Shown here: positions 35,727-48,322 of the stretch, piece by piece
Layout of the letters: every line of letters starts with the position of its first letter
Position numbering within the stretch: position 1 is the stretch's first letter
Source of the DNA: Anticarsia gemmatalis
Taxonomy: Eukaryota > Arthropoda > Insecta > Lepidoptera > Erebidae
Length of the DNA stretch: 64,000 nucleotides
Direction: 5' to 3'
NCBI RefSeq assembly: GCF_050436995.1
Contig: NC_134769.1
Location: 496,001 to 560,000 of the forward strand
Made by a program: the position numbers and the translations under genes
Notes under the pieces: generated by a model
The model's database searches: none
What the model saw: the letters and a program-made list of their open reading frames with translations, nothing else
What the model was told of the DNA's origin: nothing

Positions 35727-36498
35727 CCGAACACACACACACATAGAAAAAACCCCAGTCCTTACACACACATACGTAAATATTACGCCCGATTTTACGC
35801 ACACATATATAAGTTACTTGAGTTATAACACACATGTAAGTTTTACTACTCACACACACATGCAAATAACTATCCGTATATTATACCAGCAAAAGATTTG
35901 GGAAAACAACATTTATGTATTATCTGAGCATATATCTTAAGAAAGTGGAACGTTTTCGAGTCCGCTGTAACAAGAGGGGGAAAACACCATAGTTAGGCAT
36001 GTCGCCAGTCCAATATTTGAGATTTATGGACTATTTCATTAGACCAACGGCGGCTGCGTTTACACCGGACTGTAAACGTTTTGGGTAAATTATTTTAGGA
36101 ATCGTAGCAAGTGGTGTTGTTCGATCTTAGCCTGCCGTCGAGGAAACAAAGCGTGATTTTATGTAAGAATGTTCATATGGATTAATGAACATATAAAAGG
36201 TGAAAGTTACATTTAAAAAAAATCTTGCCTCAAAATGAAATGTATGAATAAAATTGCGTTGGTATCACAATAAAATGGTTGTATAAAGATCATTAAATCA
36301 TTGTATTTGTAGTATGCATATTATTGTATATATATTTTTTGTAATTACTAGCAACAAATTAGATTCTTAAAAAGTTTTGATTATTGCTTTCTAATGTTAT
36401 GTATTAAAAATCACATCTTTATTGTTTGTTTTGTAGTATCTAATTCAGAATCAAACAATTACCCCAACAAATTATGAATTTAGCCCACAAAATACACA

Positions 36499-36774
36499 TA
36501 AATAAAATAAATAAATACCTAAATATTGTTGGACAACTCACACACGGTCATTTGATTCCAAACTAAGCAGAGCTTGTACTATGGTAACCAAATAACTGAT
36601 AAACATACTTATATACTTCTAAATACATACTTATATAGATACATTAACATCCAGGCTCAGAACAAATACTCGTGCTCGTCACACAAAGATTTGTCCCGGG
36701 TCGAATTCGAACCCGCCACACGCGGCGCTACGGTTTTTGCGGCGAGGTGACCGCTTAAACCACTGCGCCGCCGC
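36499..36774 (-). mobile_element. tRNA-SINE (third type), full length
   Basis: On the minus strand the head reads GGCGGCGCAGTGGTTTAAG (A-box region) and GGCGGGTTCGAATTCGACC (B box), followed by the body shared with 31670 and 57661 and a TATTTATT-rich tail. The 5' end lies only about 18 bases from the LINE at 36793. Confidence 0.8.
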
Positions 36775-36779
36775 TTAAA

Positions 36780-36792
36780 CGTGCAGTTACAT
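36780..36792. repeat. LINE target-site duplication, copy 1
   Basis: CGTGCAGTTACAT, repeated exactly at 37390-37402. The bases beyond both copies differ, so the match is limited to 13. Confidence 0.85.
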
Positions 36793-37389
36793 TTTTTTTT
36801 CTGTCCCATTGTTGGGCAAAGGTCTCCCCCAAACTCCTCCACCGGTCCCTTCCAGATAGGTGTCCAAATCGTCACGCCAACGTTTCCTCGGCCTGCCTCG
36901 CCGTCGTCGACGACCTTCAGGCATCCATTTTGTGACGATACTTGCCCACCTGTCTGGATGCATCCGAACAACATGACCCGCCCAATCCCACTTAAGTTTG
37001 GCAGCTTTCTTGCCAACATCCGCGACTCCTGTTTTGGAGCGTATAACGGTGTTACGTATGCGGTCTGCGAGTTTTAGGCCTAATACGCTCCGCTCGATAG
37101 CTCTTTGGCAAACCTTGAGTTTAGACTTCTGAGTCTCGGTCAGAGACTAGGTTTGAGCACCGTAAGTTAGGACAGGCAAGATACACATGTCGATGAGTCT
37201 ACGTTTATGTACCATTGCAAGGTCGCCCTTGAGTAACGTCTTCATGGACCAGCAGTAGCTCTTCCAGGCGTTGTCGACTCGACGTTCAATCTCCTTGTCT
37301 TGCCTGTTTTCGAAGGATACTAACTGGCCCAAGTATATGTACTCATCGACATATTGTATATCTTGCCCGTCTACCACGACCTTACGTCT
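36793..37389 (-). mobile_element. 5'-truncated RTE-like LINE (C-terminal end of reverse transcriptase ORF)
   Basis: The minus strand encodes one frame from RRKVVVDGQDIQYVDEY through YLGQLVSFENRQDKEI, RLIDMCILPVLTYGAQT, a TAG stop, SLTETQKSKLKVCQRAIERS, KLKWDWAGHVVRMHPDRW and RGRPRKRWRDDLDTYLEG. This is the typical end of insect RTE-type endonuclease/reverse transcriptase proteins; the catalytic YADD part is upstream and absent. The TAG at 37147-37149 replaces what is usually TGG (YGAQTW in relatives). An A-run tail and the 13-bp duplications show insertion by target-primed reverse transcription. It is non-functional. Confidence 0.88.
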
Positions 37390-37402
37390 CGTGCAGTTAC
37401 AT
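37390..37402. repeat. LINE target-site duplication, copy 2
   Basis: Exact copy of 36780-36792, at the 5' (truncated) side of the LINE. Confidence 0.85.
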
Positions 37403-37899
37403 AAATAACATAAATTATAAGTTTGAATTTCAGATTGTTTAGTATCTTTTACACGTTTAGGAACTTTACAAAGAGAAAATTGTTTCACGCGTAATCAGCA
37501 TAAAGTTACAGTACGGTGTGAGAGTCCCCCGCGTTTAGCCGACACACCGCAGTCAATGCATAATGCATGACGGTACATTTTTACTGTTTGACTTCAGCTC
37601 CCACTAGCACGCAACTTAATGCCTCAATCGCTTAACTCTACTACTGCAAGCCAAGTTCCACTGTATTCACTGATTTTGTTATTGAATTGATTTCATTTGA
37701 ATTTACAATGGACTGTAACTTTTAGTAATATAGTTTAATTCGAGATGAGTTATGTGAATGTAGGTTTAAATAGACCCCAATCGATCCCTTTCTTGATCAG
37801 TCTTGCTCTGCAAGAGACCTTTGCTCTTCAGTTACATGTTGAATTCGCGTTTCTCATTTTATATTACTGCAAAAATATGTAATTCACGCTTAAAATCTA
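37403..37899. other. Intergenic DNA
   Basis: No exon, RNA gene or repeat recognised. The ATG of the 113-codon minus frame at 37147-37488 lies here, but its first part is unrelated to the LINE. Confidence 0.45.
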
Positions 37900-38103
37900 C
37901 TAGAGGCCGCCCGCGACTTCGTCCGCGTGTAAATCCCGATTCCTCGGGAACTCCGGGATAAAAAGTAGCCTATGTGTTATTGTGGGTTAGCTACCTATAT
38001 ACCAAATTTCATCGTAAGCGATTGAGTAATATTTGCGTGAAAGAGTAGGTAACAAACATCCATACATACTAACAAACTTTCGCATTTATAATATTAGTAG
38101 GAT
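37900..38103 (-). mobile_element. Helitron-like element, second subfamily
   Basis: CTAG at 37900 after A and TC at 38102-38103 before T. The terminal hairpin CGCG/CGCG around GACTTCGTC is intact, followed by TAAATCCCGATTCC and AAAAAGTAGCCTATGTGT. Cleaner than the 23271 copy. Confidence 0.75.
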
Positions 38104-41100
38104 TAAGAAATCTTCCAACGCGAACGTTACTTTTCTTTTGATCTCACTAGGTAAGTACAAAGTAGAAACCAAAGTAAAACATGATCGGATCTATAGTTCT
38201 TTAGTGTGTCTACCAAAAAAGTACTTATTTATATATCTGACCGCACTTTGCGTTCACAATTCTTTTGTCAAAAAGTTTTTTAAAAGTAATCGTATCTACA
38301 AAATATTTTTTTGAAATTCAATTTCCTGAAATACGTTATAGGAGTGTGTACGGAACATCATATTTCTACATCTCTTGAAATCTGAAATGCCAATCGTTAT
38401 TTGAAAGGGATGCAAACCAGGTCACACTCGAAAGCTATTTATAATATTATGGTGCATGATGGAACCTCAGATGCAAAAGGACTGTTTAGTATATGCATTT
38501 ATATGGCGCTTACGTCATTATGGTATTTTAACTGTAAGCCGTTTAAAAGGAGGAATGATAGTGCTAAGAGGTCTTTTCAAAAATAAAAGTAATTAACCAA
38601 AAAAAGTTCCGATTTATTACTGGGAGATAACGCATACGTATGTATTTGTCTCTTATGGAAATCGAACTTAAAACTCCTCCGTGAAGATCATTCTATGTCA
38701 TCACTGCTCTTCAAAATCTAATTGTGTTTTATGAAAAAATATATTTTCAATAGTATGTATTTACAATCTATGGACACATTTAGACGGACACTAAAATAAT
38801 AAACACTTTTCCCAATATGGGAAACGAACCCAAGACCTCGTTTGACATAGCATACACATTCATTCGGACCACTAAGTTGCTTAATTAACCGCAAAATAAT
38901 ATTATCACTCCTTTAAACACAAATTAGACAGCAACCCTTAGAGGTTAGAATTATAAAGTGACCCATATAAAAAGACCTTGCGTCACATTTTAATTCTGTA
39001 TCCCTTTTTCAAAAGCGCGATATCAGACACGGGTTCCACACAAATATGTATGTAGCTATACTTATATACTAACTTTATACATAGAGAAAGTTGTTTTGTC
39101 TGTTTGTTATACTTGTACTCCTAAATTGTTGAATCTATTTTGGTGAAGGTAAGGATGTAAGATAGAAAAGAAGAATACAAATCAAGAACATTATTTTTCT
39201 TCTAGAATATTCATTATCATGCAATAGTTTTATATTGTACATTCTAATTGCATGTGTATTTGTTTCTACCAGTCACTTATTGTTTTTTAGCGAGTGATTT
39301 TAATCGAATATTTTAAAGCCTACATTAGATTATAAGTAATGAAAACTATTTTCAAACCATAATTAAATATAAGCCAGCTGATAGCATCTTCTGTAAAAAT
39401 CTGTATAATAAGTTATATTTTGCACATAACAGTTTAACAAAACAATAAAAACTACAGTAGCAGTACACCCTGAAAATAGTATATATCACTACAAAATCAT
39501 TCCATTTCAAGGAAATTCGATCGAGCACGCACAAAGCAGCGAGTCGAGGGCTAGTTTACATATAATATGCAATGTCCGAGACCCATATGGTCGGCAGGCT
39601 TCGTAATTTCAACCCCAACCCCTTCTAGGGGGTTGAAACCCCTATAGTTGCTATGGTTAATTCCCCCTTGGTATAACGTTATTGAAATATGTTTTTTGTT
39701 AACCTCACATGTAAGCTTTGGGAGTTGTTTGGACTTTTATAAGGTTTCTGCGTGAAAGCTCGCCGGTGGGGAGCTTTTTTGGCGAGGTTTTTGAGTTGAA
39801 TATTAAAGTTTGTAAGTATGAGGCTTTGCTACAGATATTAGAAGAAAACTTTAGTGATGTTAGATCTAAGCTTTCTTGAAGATTGTTTAAGAGGCTGGTT
39901 TCTTGAGATCAGAGTTCAATTCCCATTTATTTTTACTTTGTATTTTTCAGTAGTAAGAAGTAGTAGTAGTACTTTTAGTTTATATTGTATTCAGCAAATT
40001 ATTTTATTCTTCTAATTATATTGCCCACTGACGCGGTGAAAAGTAAAGTAGTGTGTTTATCCAAACAATTTATTGATTTAAACCCAAACATAGTTAATTT
40101 GCACACAATAGTACATAATAATGTTAGTATTTTTACACTTGCAATATAATGTGTCTCAAAAATGTAACACAGTTACATGCCCGTGACTGTACTGTATTCG
40201 TATTTACTTTTCAATCCAACCCATAATCTTTAAGTAAGGGATCCTATTTGGGATTCAGGATCCTAACACCTCATTACACAGCCTTTCTTTACCTTAATAA
40301 ACTCTAAACCTTATACCACCTTTTTAAAACCCATTTCTATAAAGACACCATAACCTTTTCAACCCTTAAACCCAACCCTAGCATTAGAACCCCATCGGAA
40401 GGCAAACCACATTTTCAAAAATTCATACAATATTCTTTGTAGTGCTGTGCATCAATTATTACAGTCCCGGGACCGCTTCCCGGGATCCCGAGATCCCGTT
40501 AATGTTGAATGCCCGTGATTCCAGGACAAGGGTTTGGAAGTGAATAGGTGGTAATCTGGTTGATTTGAAAGCCTTGGATAAAAGATTGGGGCTTTATTTA
40601 AGAATACTTTATTAGTTGGGTTCATAGAGTAAATGTTCTATTGTTGAGCTACTTCTAATTATGTCAAAGGGTACTAGCAGATCTATATAACTTTGCTCAC
40701 TTGTTATTTGGGAACAATTTTTTATTTAAATAATTGTTCGTCTCTGAATCTTTATTTACCTCAAAGTCAGTATAAGCATGTGCAATATTATTTTGTCAAA
40801 AGGTTTTTTTTTTAAGAAGCCACTTTTTGATTAGATTCTAGTTTTATATTGTGTGTGCGCAACCGAGCTAAAAAAATATATCATCGAAGTTGGAAACCAA
40901 AACTAATCATAATTATTAACAGATACCAGATAAAGAGATTGCTTAAGAAGACATTGTGTTCAAATTCCAACAGCTAGACAAAACCTATTCAAAAAAATCT
41001 TACAAAAATAGCTCATAGCATATTCCTAAAGTCTTTCAAGCCATGTTAAAAAGAATCTCGTCAAACTAATCTAAGGCATTGCCACAGTGTGCGCGGCTTT

Positions 41101-41258
41101 TTGTAGCGATATAAAATATAAGCACAATGGTACATGTGGCGGAATAATGCAGCGTTTCTAAATCCCATGAATACGGTATGACAGCGGAAACGAGCCGCTG
41201 TGTTGGTGGTGTGAGGTCTCAGTGTGGGCGGGCAATTTGTCTATATTTTTGAATTTAA
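38104..41258. other. Intergenic DNA
   Basis: 38815-38885 may be a worn minus-strand tRNA-like SINE head (AACGAACCCAAGACC). 39600-39660 has a CCCCTTCTAGGGGGTTGAAA patch like Helitron relics. 40470-40500 contains a GATCCCGAGATCCCG repeat. No gene is seen. Confidence 0.4.
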
Positions 41259-41512
41259 TCTATACTAATATTATAAAGCTGAAGAGTTTGTTTGTTTGTT
41301 TGTTTGTTTGAACGCGCTAATCTCAGGAACTACTGGTCCGATTTGAAAAAATATTTCATAGATAGCCTATTTATCGAGGAAGGCTATAGGCTATATATCA
41401 TCACGCTACGACTAATAGTAGCGGATTAGCAACGAGAAATGTTACAAAAACGGGGAAAATTATGACGCATTCTCTCTTATGTGACGCAAGCGAAGTTGCG
41501 CGGGTCAGCTAG
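41259..41512 (+). mobile_element. Helitron-like element, full length
   Basis: TC after A at 41258, (GTTT)n, family interior, hairpin CGCAA/TTGCG with GCGAAG loop, CTAG before T. Very close to the complement of the 8604 copy, so both are probably fairly recent. Confidence 0.85.
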
Positions 41513-42319
41513 TTTTTTCATATAGTTGTGTACTTGGTTGAAGGTATGAAGTTCCTGCTTATGAATATCAATATAGTAAATGTAAAGCATGAGATTTTCT
41601 TAACTATACGTTTTAAGATTATTGACATGAATGTAGTTAGAACCTAGGTTTTGAACTCTTTCAATTCCAGAAAACATTATTAGCGAATAAAATGTCGAAA
41701 ACTATTAGCGAATTAGGTTGCGAAAAAAATATAGTTTGTATTTCTCATTATATCCTTCGCTTTTTTATTACACACTATTGAATTTGCACTGAAAATAATA
41801 ATACAGACTACCTTTTTTATAGAAAATGTGGACTGTCATATTTTGACTTTCCTAATTCTTTAAGGTTCCCTATATAAAGCAATCATCTCTCAATATTTAA
41901 TTTTTATTTCTAAATCATGTTATGATTCAAATATAAGTACTTTTATCCTTTTCTCTCTAATCGCAAAGAACAATTTCCTCTAGTCCTCATACAGACTCCT
42001 CCCCGCTGCATCTGTCACCCCACGTCACCCACGTTATAACCAGCGCGCAGTGATTTGCGGCGACACAGGGATCACTCGTAAACTAGTTGATACGTCACTC
42101 ATAAAATATTGAACGACATTTAAATTACGCCGCCATGCGATCAAATATCGCTCATGTTGTGTGCTACGTGCATGAATACATTGAATACGTACTGTTTAGA
42201 TTCTTTGTTTATGCTAAATAGGCAACTTATTAGAAATCTACAGAATCTTGGCGGTCACAATTATTATCGTATTTCTAGATTACCATGTGGTTAAAATCGC
42301 AAGTAAAAGATTGGATTTG
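41513..42319. other. Intergenic DNA
   Basis: AT-rich, with a GC-richer patch at 42000-42070 (CCACGTCACCCACG). No exon recognised. Confidence 0.45.
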
Positions 42320-42563
42320 TGATGGCGTCCGTGGTGTAGTCAAGGTTATCACAAGCCGGTCCCATATTACGCGTGAAGGTCGTGGTTTCGATACCACGTG
42401 CATTGAATATTCCTGAAATTCCCGCATTGTGGATTTCAGTCGGTTTGTTATATGAGGCGTCTCTTCTCGTTGTATTTGTAAAGATCTATTACAAGTAAAG
42501 ATCAGTGCAGGAGTCTTAAATAAAATAAAAGTCGTGTCAATTATTAAAATTAAAAAAAAAAGA
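42320..42563 (+). mobile_element. tRNA-derived SINE (fourth type)
   Basis: Head GATGGCGTCCGTGGTGTAGT (A-box region) and B box GGTTTCGATACC (42384-42395), then a body with AATTCCCGCATTGTGG and GAGGCGTCTCTTCTCG and an A-rich tail. The minus-strand open frame over it (42275-42589) is not a gene. Confidence 0.65.
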
Positions 42564-44268
42564 TTTACTGCCGTTTGAGATTCGATCATATACGAAATAC
42601 GGAACCTCGATATTTATATTTATTCAAGTAATTCGCCAATTATTGATTACTCAATAGAGCACAAAATATACCAACAATTTCCCTAAAATAAAATACACCT
42701 GACCACAAAAATACCTTTACGAAACAAGAAACACGGCTGTAAGTACTAATGAGTGCAAAAAGTGACAGCGACGGAGCGCAGCTAATTCGTTAAACTGAAC
42801 GTGCCACTTTTTGTAACACCTATGTCATTTGTATCTTTGTTTTTGTATGACGCTTTTCTTTTAGAGGTATGGAGGCTTTCTGAGTAGGCTTCTGGGGTAA
42901 TTAGTGGGTTACTTATGTATGACTACTGTGCTGGGTATATATTTTTAATTTCTATAACGTTTTGCTTATTGCGCCCGGAAGTGCAAGCAAAGCTGGTGTA
43001 CCGTTACTATGCTTATTGTAAATAGGTACATTAAAGAATCACCCTTAATATAAAAACTTACTTACTTAGAAACTGTTATTTTTTTCTGTTTGTATGGATC
43101 AGTTTCAGTGGCCCACTGAATGATAGCAGTCATAGTCTGAAGACTTTAGAAGTTATCTGATTGATTTCGATGTAAAAAAAATATATTTTAAATGTTACTT
43201 AAAATCTTCTCTGAATTCCAAATTAAGGAGTATTTGATCACTTTTCTACCTATTATATACTTAATCATTTCTAAAGTAAGTACTATAACATAATTTAATT
43301 AACATACCGTCTTTAACCACAAAAAAACCTTCACAGAACCAACAATATCAGTCACAAAAGGTCCAATATACAAGAGTATTCCCATAAAAGATCATATGAC
43401 CGTCATACCTAACATACATCGCTGCCGACCACCTATTTGCATAACTATGATGATGAGACATTCACGAACAGGATCTTTTGTTAGTTGCCTTGAAATTTGA
43501 GGAATTTTGTACAACAGTTTATTAAAGAAAGTTATATTTTGGGGACGTGGGGTAAGATGTTGTATGGGAAATTAACTGCTATGGTGGTCTATGGGGTAGT
43601 TAATAAGAATAAGGTTTTTTTTCAGTTTAGTAAATGTAGCTGTGCCTCTAGAGTAAGGATTTGCGCGCCGAGGTCTTAAGTTTGATATCCAAGTACGAAA
43701 AATTGGTTCTTGTTTTTTTTTTACGTTCCTTGTAAAGGTGTGAAAAAGCTAGCGTGTTTAGTAAAAATAATGAGCGTACACGGCAGGTCTAAAAAATGCC
43801 AAAATGTAGCAATTTAATTTAAAAAAATTTGGTGTGTTTGAATGATAACAATGGCAATAATTGATTTTGACACCCAGACCCAACTTTTTACATTTTTTTT
43901 GTGTAAATACAAAGAAATAGAATCAACCTTTTTAATGCCCTTTAACAGTACAGCCATTCTTCTCTTGCTTTTGCAAATATAATGTAAAAAAGAAATTTAC
44001 TACAAGCAAAAACACATTTATTTAGAAAACTCCTTGCACTATCTGTGTAATATTCTGTAGACGGCAAGCAAACACGCTGAACGCGTCTGCTTACCCACAA
44101 ACAGATGAGTGATCCGCCGGTGGCTGGTCTAACTAAACGATATCAGATCGATGCACTGAACTACATAAGCGGAAAAATTGTACATAGACGTGTGACTGTG
44201 GTAGAATAGACGTAGAAAAGTATTTAGGAACCGAATTTTATTTTGGCACTAAGTTTTGCAAGTTTGTT
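42564..44268. other. Intergenic DNA
   Basis: No gene. 43640-43690 could hold a worn tRNA-like head. Otherwise unrecognised AT-rich sequence. Confidence 0.45.
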
Positions 44269-44370
44269 GCCTCTGTGGCGCAGTGGGTAGAGTATTTTAC
44301 TGCTGATCATGATGTCCCGGGTTCGATTCCTAGGTCATGCTTTGTGCTAGTGGTGTTTTCTAATTTATAT
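44269..44370 (+). mobile_element. tRNA-like SINE head
   Basis: GCCTCTGTGGCGCAGTGGG (A box) and GGTTCGATTCC (B box, 44320-44330) with tRNA-like spacing, but the 3' stem does not close and the body (TGTGCTAGTGGTGTTTTC) is non-tRNA. It is a SINE head, not a tRNA gene. Confidence 0.65.
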
Positions 44371-45203
44371 TAGAATATTTGCCAATAGTAGCGAAGTTTG
44401 ATAATGTGCCCGGTAAATAGCAATATGCTCGCTCCCTATTACATGAAACTAATGTTGTAAAAGGCAAAACGTTGGAGGTTTTTGTTTTGTAATAAACTAA
44501 TATTAACACAGAAAAAGTGACCTCATTTAATTGCTAATAATACCGCAACATTCAATGACGAGCAAATTTTTCGTTCACACTTGAAAAACTGGGACAAATC
44601 CTGTGGAACACAAAACGCTTGATCATCGCAGTAAAGCGAAGTGTAATGGAATAAGACCACCCACAGACTGGTAAACTTGAGATTGATACTTTACAAGAAA
44701 ATATAAAATTAGAACCATTTAATGCAGTTTAGGTATGAGATATTTCAATTAACACATTTTTAATACTGAATAATCTGAACTATATGCTTAAAACAATTAT
44801 TGAAATGATGCAAAGTTCGATTAAACCAGCGCTCGGCTAGTGTGCTCTAGGTCTAATATAGCCGTCATTCCCGGAGAAGACCCTTGCCCAGCGGCTTCCA
44901 AGCAGCTCTTTTTGAAGTCGGTAAAAAAAGCATAATGCGACTATTAGCCGTAAAAACAATGACGAAACACGAAATATCTCAGTTAAAAAAACTTTGTTCA
45001 AAAAGTTTAGTAAACATTTAATAAAAAACGTATAAAATATCCGTGTATAACCAACCTAACAGCACAAAGGAAGCACGAGCCATCAAGTTGTGTGTAACGT
45101 AATAAGGCTGGCCGCAAGCAAACAAACTTGCTCCTCTACAATGTACGGTATAACTTGACGTTGGGGCTGCGTTGATTTTGTTTGGACGTACATTATATTG
45201 TAA
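44371..45203. other. Intergenic DNA
   Basis: 44850-44900 is a small SINE-tail scrap (GAGAAGACCCTTGCCCAGC). Nothing else recognised. Confidence 0.45.
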
Positions 45204-45448
45204 CTAGCTGACCCACGTGACTCCGCCCGCTTTAAACTTTCATCCCCAGTTTCAACCCACTAGGGGTAGATTATGGTGATTTTGAAAAAGTAACCGTTAT
45301 TTGGTTCCAAAATAGGTTGCTTGTTTTTGACTATGGATCTTTAACTATCTTTTTCAGGGTTAAGTTTCAGCTTCAAGGTTAAGCTATGAAAGAGTAGCGA
45401 AGAAAAAGAAGAGAAAGCAGGCTGTCGTATTCGTAATATTAATATTGA
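45204..45448 (-). mobile_element. Helitron-like element, third subfamily
   Basis: CTAG at 45204 after A and TC end at 45447-45448 before T. The interior differs from the other groups (CCCCAGTTTCAACCCACTAG, TTGGTTCCAAAATAGG), and the hairpin is weak. Confidence 0.6.
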
Positions 45449-45603
45449 TAGTATAACAGTACACTACCACTGTTGTGGAAACTATGATATGTTTATGCAA
45501 CTCCTGATCATGAGATGCGTTCAGGCTTGCACAATTGAACATTAGATTGAATCCTAGCCAGGTCAGTTTCGAATAAAACTTTTAACTATTTCTTTTTCTC
45601 TTT

Positions 45604-45680
45604 ATTAAACCCATTACTGTGCCATTGCCGTGCAAGGGTCTCTCTTCCCAAATGATGGAGGGGTTAGGCCGTTTAACTAA
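45604..45680 (-). mobile_element. SINE tail fragment
   Basis: Complement of the tail: CCCATTACTGTGCCATTGC, GCAAGGGTCTC, GATGGAGGGGTTAGGCC. Confidence 0.55.
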
Positions 45681-46858
45681 ATATTCTTTAAATCAATCAT
45701 AAAATCATAAAATCTGTAAACTGTAAATACGTAAGTCATATTATAATTATTTAAGTATATAAATTGTGTGTCAGTTCTGTACAAGTTGTAGTGCTACAAC
45801 GGTATCGTTCTTGTATCTCCGCCGACATTAGCATATGTGCATCGTACTGCTAAATATACGGTATTCGAGCACATCGACACACGTAGCGTTAGCTCTACTA
45901 GATACGACAACATAATATAAAGAAACAGGGTTAAAATTTTTACAAACTTGGAACATTATGCTCATATATAGAAAAATATGAAATGTCATGAATCTCTCAT
46001 GTTACAATGGTATATATCATTATGAGAATCTGAAGTTATGCAAAAAAAATATATATTATTTTTGGTAAACTATAATTTTTTGATTTTTTTGTTAAAACTG
46101 AACATTTGACAATTTCTGTATTTCAAAACAATGAGACGCTTTCAAGGCGGATAATAATTCTAAACGAGACTTTAGCAACGCACGTTGCTATATTGATATT
46201 TAATAAAATAATTTAATTATTAACATTAGTCAATATAGAAATTCCGAATATTTTTCATGTTCTCGCATCTTCACTAACATCTTTAAGTCTTTTCTAGTAT
46301 ACATAATTCTGAGTAAGTCAGGAGGCTTTGTACCTACCGCTGGGAAATGGATTCCGAAGAGTATCTGCGTTGAAAGTTGATAAAAATTTATTGTAAGTTT
46401 GTAGAGCGGGACGTGTGGTGCATTGAGCAAGTGGTCACCTGGTCCAAATGTACTCGGCCCAATTTGTGCTCGATATGAGACTAGAGAGATTTTAAAATGT
46501 CGGAAATAGCGATATGATAAAATTCAAAAATCCTGGTAAGGTGGGAAAATCATAGCTTTTAAACTGGCGTTGCATGTTTAATGTACCTATAATAGAATAC
46601 ATCGCGTTAATTTCCGTATCCTATTTATTAAGAATAGAGATGGGTGACCTTTGCTCAGCAATGAGATAATACAACAGCTGCCTTAATAAATGGTTGCAAC
46701 TCCTAACACCATCAACTATTGGTAATAAAAAAATGGAAAAAGAACTATAGTGACCCAGAGCTGCTCAGTACCAGCTCTTCTTTTTAGCTGTAACATCCAA
46801 AAAAAAATCTAGTGCTTGACTTTTATTTTTATAACTTAATTACATTATTTAAAGTAAG
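45681..46858. other. Intergenic DNA
   Basis: AT-rich. The region near 45790-45900 is less AT-rich (GTATCGTTCTTGTATCTCCG), but no gene is seen. Confidence 0.45.
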
Positions 46859-46960
46859 TTCGCAACCCGCACTTGGCCAGCGTGGTGGACTCAAGGCCTA
46901 ACCCCTCTCCCTCGTTTGGGAGGAGACCCTTGCCCTGCAGTGGGACAGTAATAGGTTATG
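46859..46960 (+). mobile_element. SINE tail fragment
   Basis: Well-preserved tail: CGCAACCCGCACTTGGCCAG, CCCTCGTTTGGGAGGAGACC, GTGGGACAGTAATAGG, then an A-run. No tRNA-like head upstream. Confidence 0.7.
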
Positions 46961-47431
46961 AAAAAAAAAATAGCCATCCTATCAGTTTTTCTTAAATCTA
47001 AGAAACTTTTAACTCGTAAAAGTAGAGCTCTCATTTTCTGAAACATGCTTTATCATTCTAAAACGTTAACAAACATATACTCTTCCATTATAGCTACGTA
47101 CTTTCATTAAATTAATAGTGTACAGTCGTCTCTACCTCTTGCAGTTTACACCACAAACCAAACATCTATTCAACAAGGTTCCTTTTGACAGAGTCGGTAG
47201 AGCGCCGATGTGTTTTAATTCATAAAGTGGCTCTACATTGCTCTACATGAAATGATCACTATTCAAGCAGTACTGCTTTTGATATGTTTGATTTTTACGT
47301 ATTTGTATGAAGACTTTCAATGGTAATGTAGAGTCGGATGTTTTCTTGCTCTACCTTCATTTTGGCCAGGAAAAATGTGTTTTAAAGGGATTTTTGTGTA
47401 CATTCTACCATGATAATATTTTAAATTTTAC
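46961..47431. other. Intergenic DNA
   Basis: No exon, RNA gene or repeat recognised. The open frame beginning at 47307 runs into the SINE at 47432 and is not a gene. Confidence 0.45.
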
Positions 47432-47650
47432 TGCCTTCGTGGCGCAGTGGTTAAGGTCACCACGCCGCTACCATTGCGTTTGGAGGTCGTGGGTTCGATT
47501 CTCACACGGAACAATTATTTGTGCGATCCACAAATAATGGTTTCGGGTCTGGTAGTGCTTTGTGTCCGTTGTTTGTATGTTTGTAAAAGTCCCCGCGACA
47601 CAAGAGCAATTCTTAGTGCGGGAGTTGACTTTTACAAAAAGAAAAAAAGA
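47432..47650 (+). mobile_element. HaSE-like tRNA-derived SINE, full length
   Basis: TGCCTTCGTGGCGCAGTGG head, intact B box GGGTTCGATTCTC, body GTGCGATCCACAAATAATGG, GTTTCGGGTCTGG, CCCCGCGACACAAGAGC, TTAGTGCGGGAGTTG, A-rich tail. Better preserved than the 12090 copy. Both 70-76 codon frames over it are artefacts. Confidence 0.85.
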
Positions 47651-47760
47651 AATGATTAAGGAATATGCATTGCTAAAAGTGATAGACTAAGATAGAAAAT
47701 GAAGAACTTCAATATTCAGTATACTCTAAGAAATCATCCATTTTTGGGGTTGCTAGAAAT

Positions 47761-48322
47761 AGATATGAAGTCTTTCGGTAAAAAATTGAAAAAAATTGGC
47801 CCTTAGACTGTGAAGTCTAAGGGCCGACAATAGATATGAAGTCTTTCGGTAAAAAATTGAAAAAAATAGGCCCTTAGACTGTGAAGTCTAAGGGCCGACA
47901 ATAGATATGAAGTCTTTCGGTAAAAAATTGAAAAAAATAGGCCCTTAGACTGTGAAGTCTAAGGGCCGACAATAGATATGAAGTCTTTCGGTAAAAAATT
48001 GAAAAAAATAGGCCCTTAGACTGTGAAGTCTAAGGGCCGACAATAGATATGAAGTCTTTCGGTAAAAAATTGAAAAAAATAGGCCCTTAGACTGTGAAGT
48101 CTAAGGGCCGACAATAGATATGAAGTCTTTCGGTAAAAAATTGAAAAAAATAGGCCCTTAGACTGTGAAGTCTAAGGGCCGACAATAGATATGAAGTCTT
48201 TCGGTAAAAAATTGAAAAAAATAGGCCCTTAGACTGTGAAGTCTAAGGGCCGACAATAGATATGAAGTCTTTCGGTAAAAAATTGAAAAAAATAGGCCCT
48301 TAGACTGTGAAGTCTAAGGGCC
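47761..48322. repeat. 71-bp hairpin tandem array, about 7.9 units
   Basis: Units start at 47761, 47832, 47903, 47974, 48045, 48116, 48187 and 48258. Each has AGATATGAAGTCTTTCGG, an A-rich stretch, and an inverted repeat GGCCCTTAGAC / GTCTAAGGGCC with loop TGTGAA. Units 2-8 look identical; unit 1 differs by one base (TTGGC for TAGGC). The last unit continues into a longer mirror arm. No open frame spans it. Confidence 0.95.

Larger units (their letters stand above)
32316..36498. other. Intergenic DNA with G-rich patches
   Basis: Contains the G-rich motifs at 32650 and 33478, a SINE scrap at 33175-33225 (GTTTCGGGTCTGGTTG) and the CA microsatellite at 35701. The longest open frame of the window (128 codons, 33827-34213) lies here, but its Ser/His-rich content and lack of any motif suggest chance. 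Confidence 0.4.

Noticed and set aside
35635..35865. 76-codon Val/Cys-rich frame on the minus strand
   Set aside because: Translation of a CA microsatellite.
36657..37019. 120-codon frame on the minus strand
   Set aside because: Out of frame with the LINE protein; the real frame there reads KLKWDWAGHVVRMHPDRW.
42275..42589. 104-codon frame on the minus strand
   Set aside because: Antisense of the tRNA-SINE at 42320-42563.
44269..44340. True tRNA gene
   Set aside because: A and B boxes are present but no acceptor stem closes; a non-tRNA body follows.
47307..47659. Two overlapping frames on the + strand
   Set aside because: Both run through the SINE at 47432-47650.
47761..48322. CRISPR array
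   Set aside because: The entire 71-bp unit is identical, with no variable spacers, and the genome is eukaryotic.
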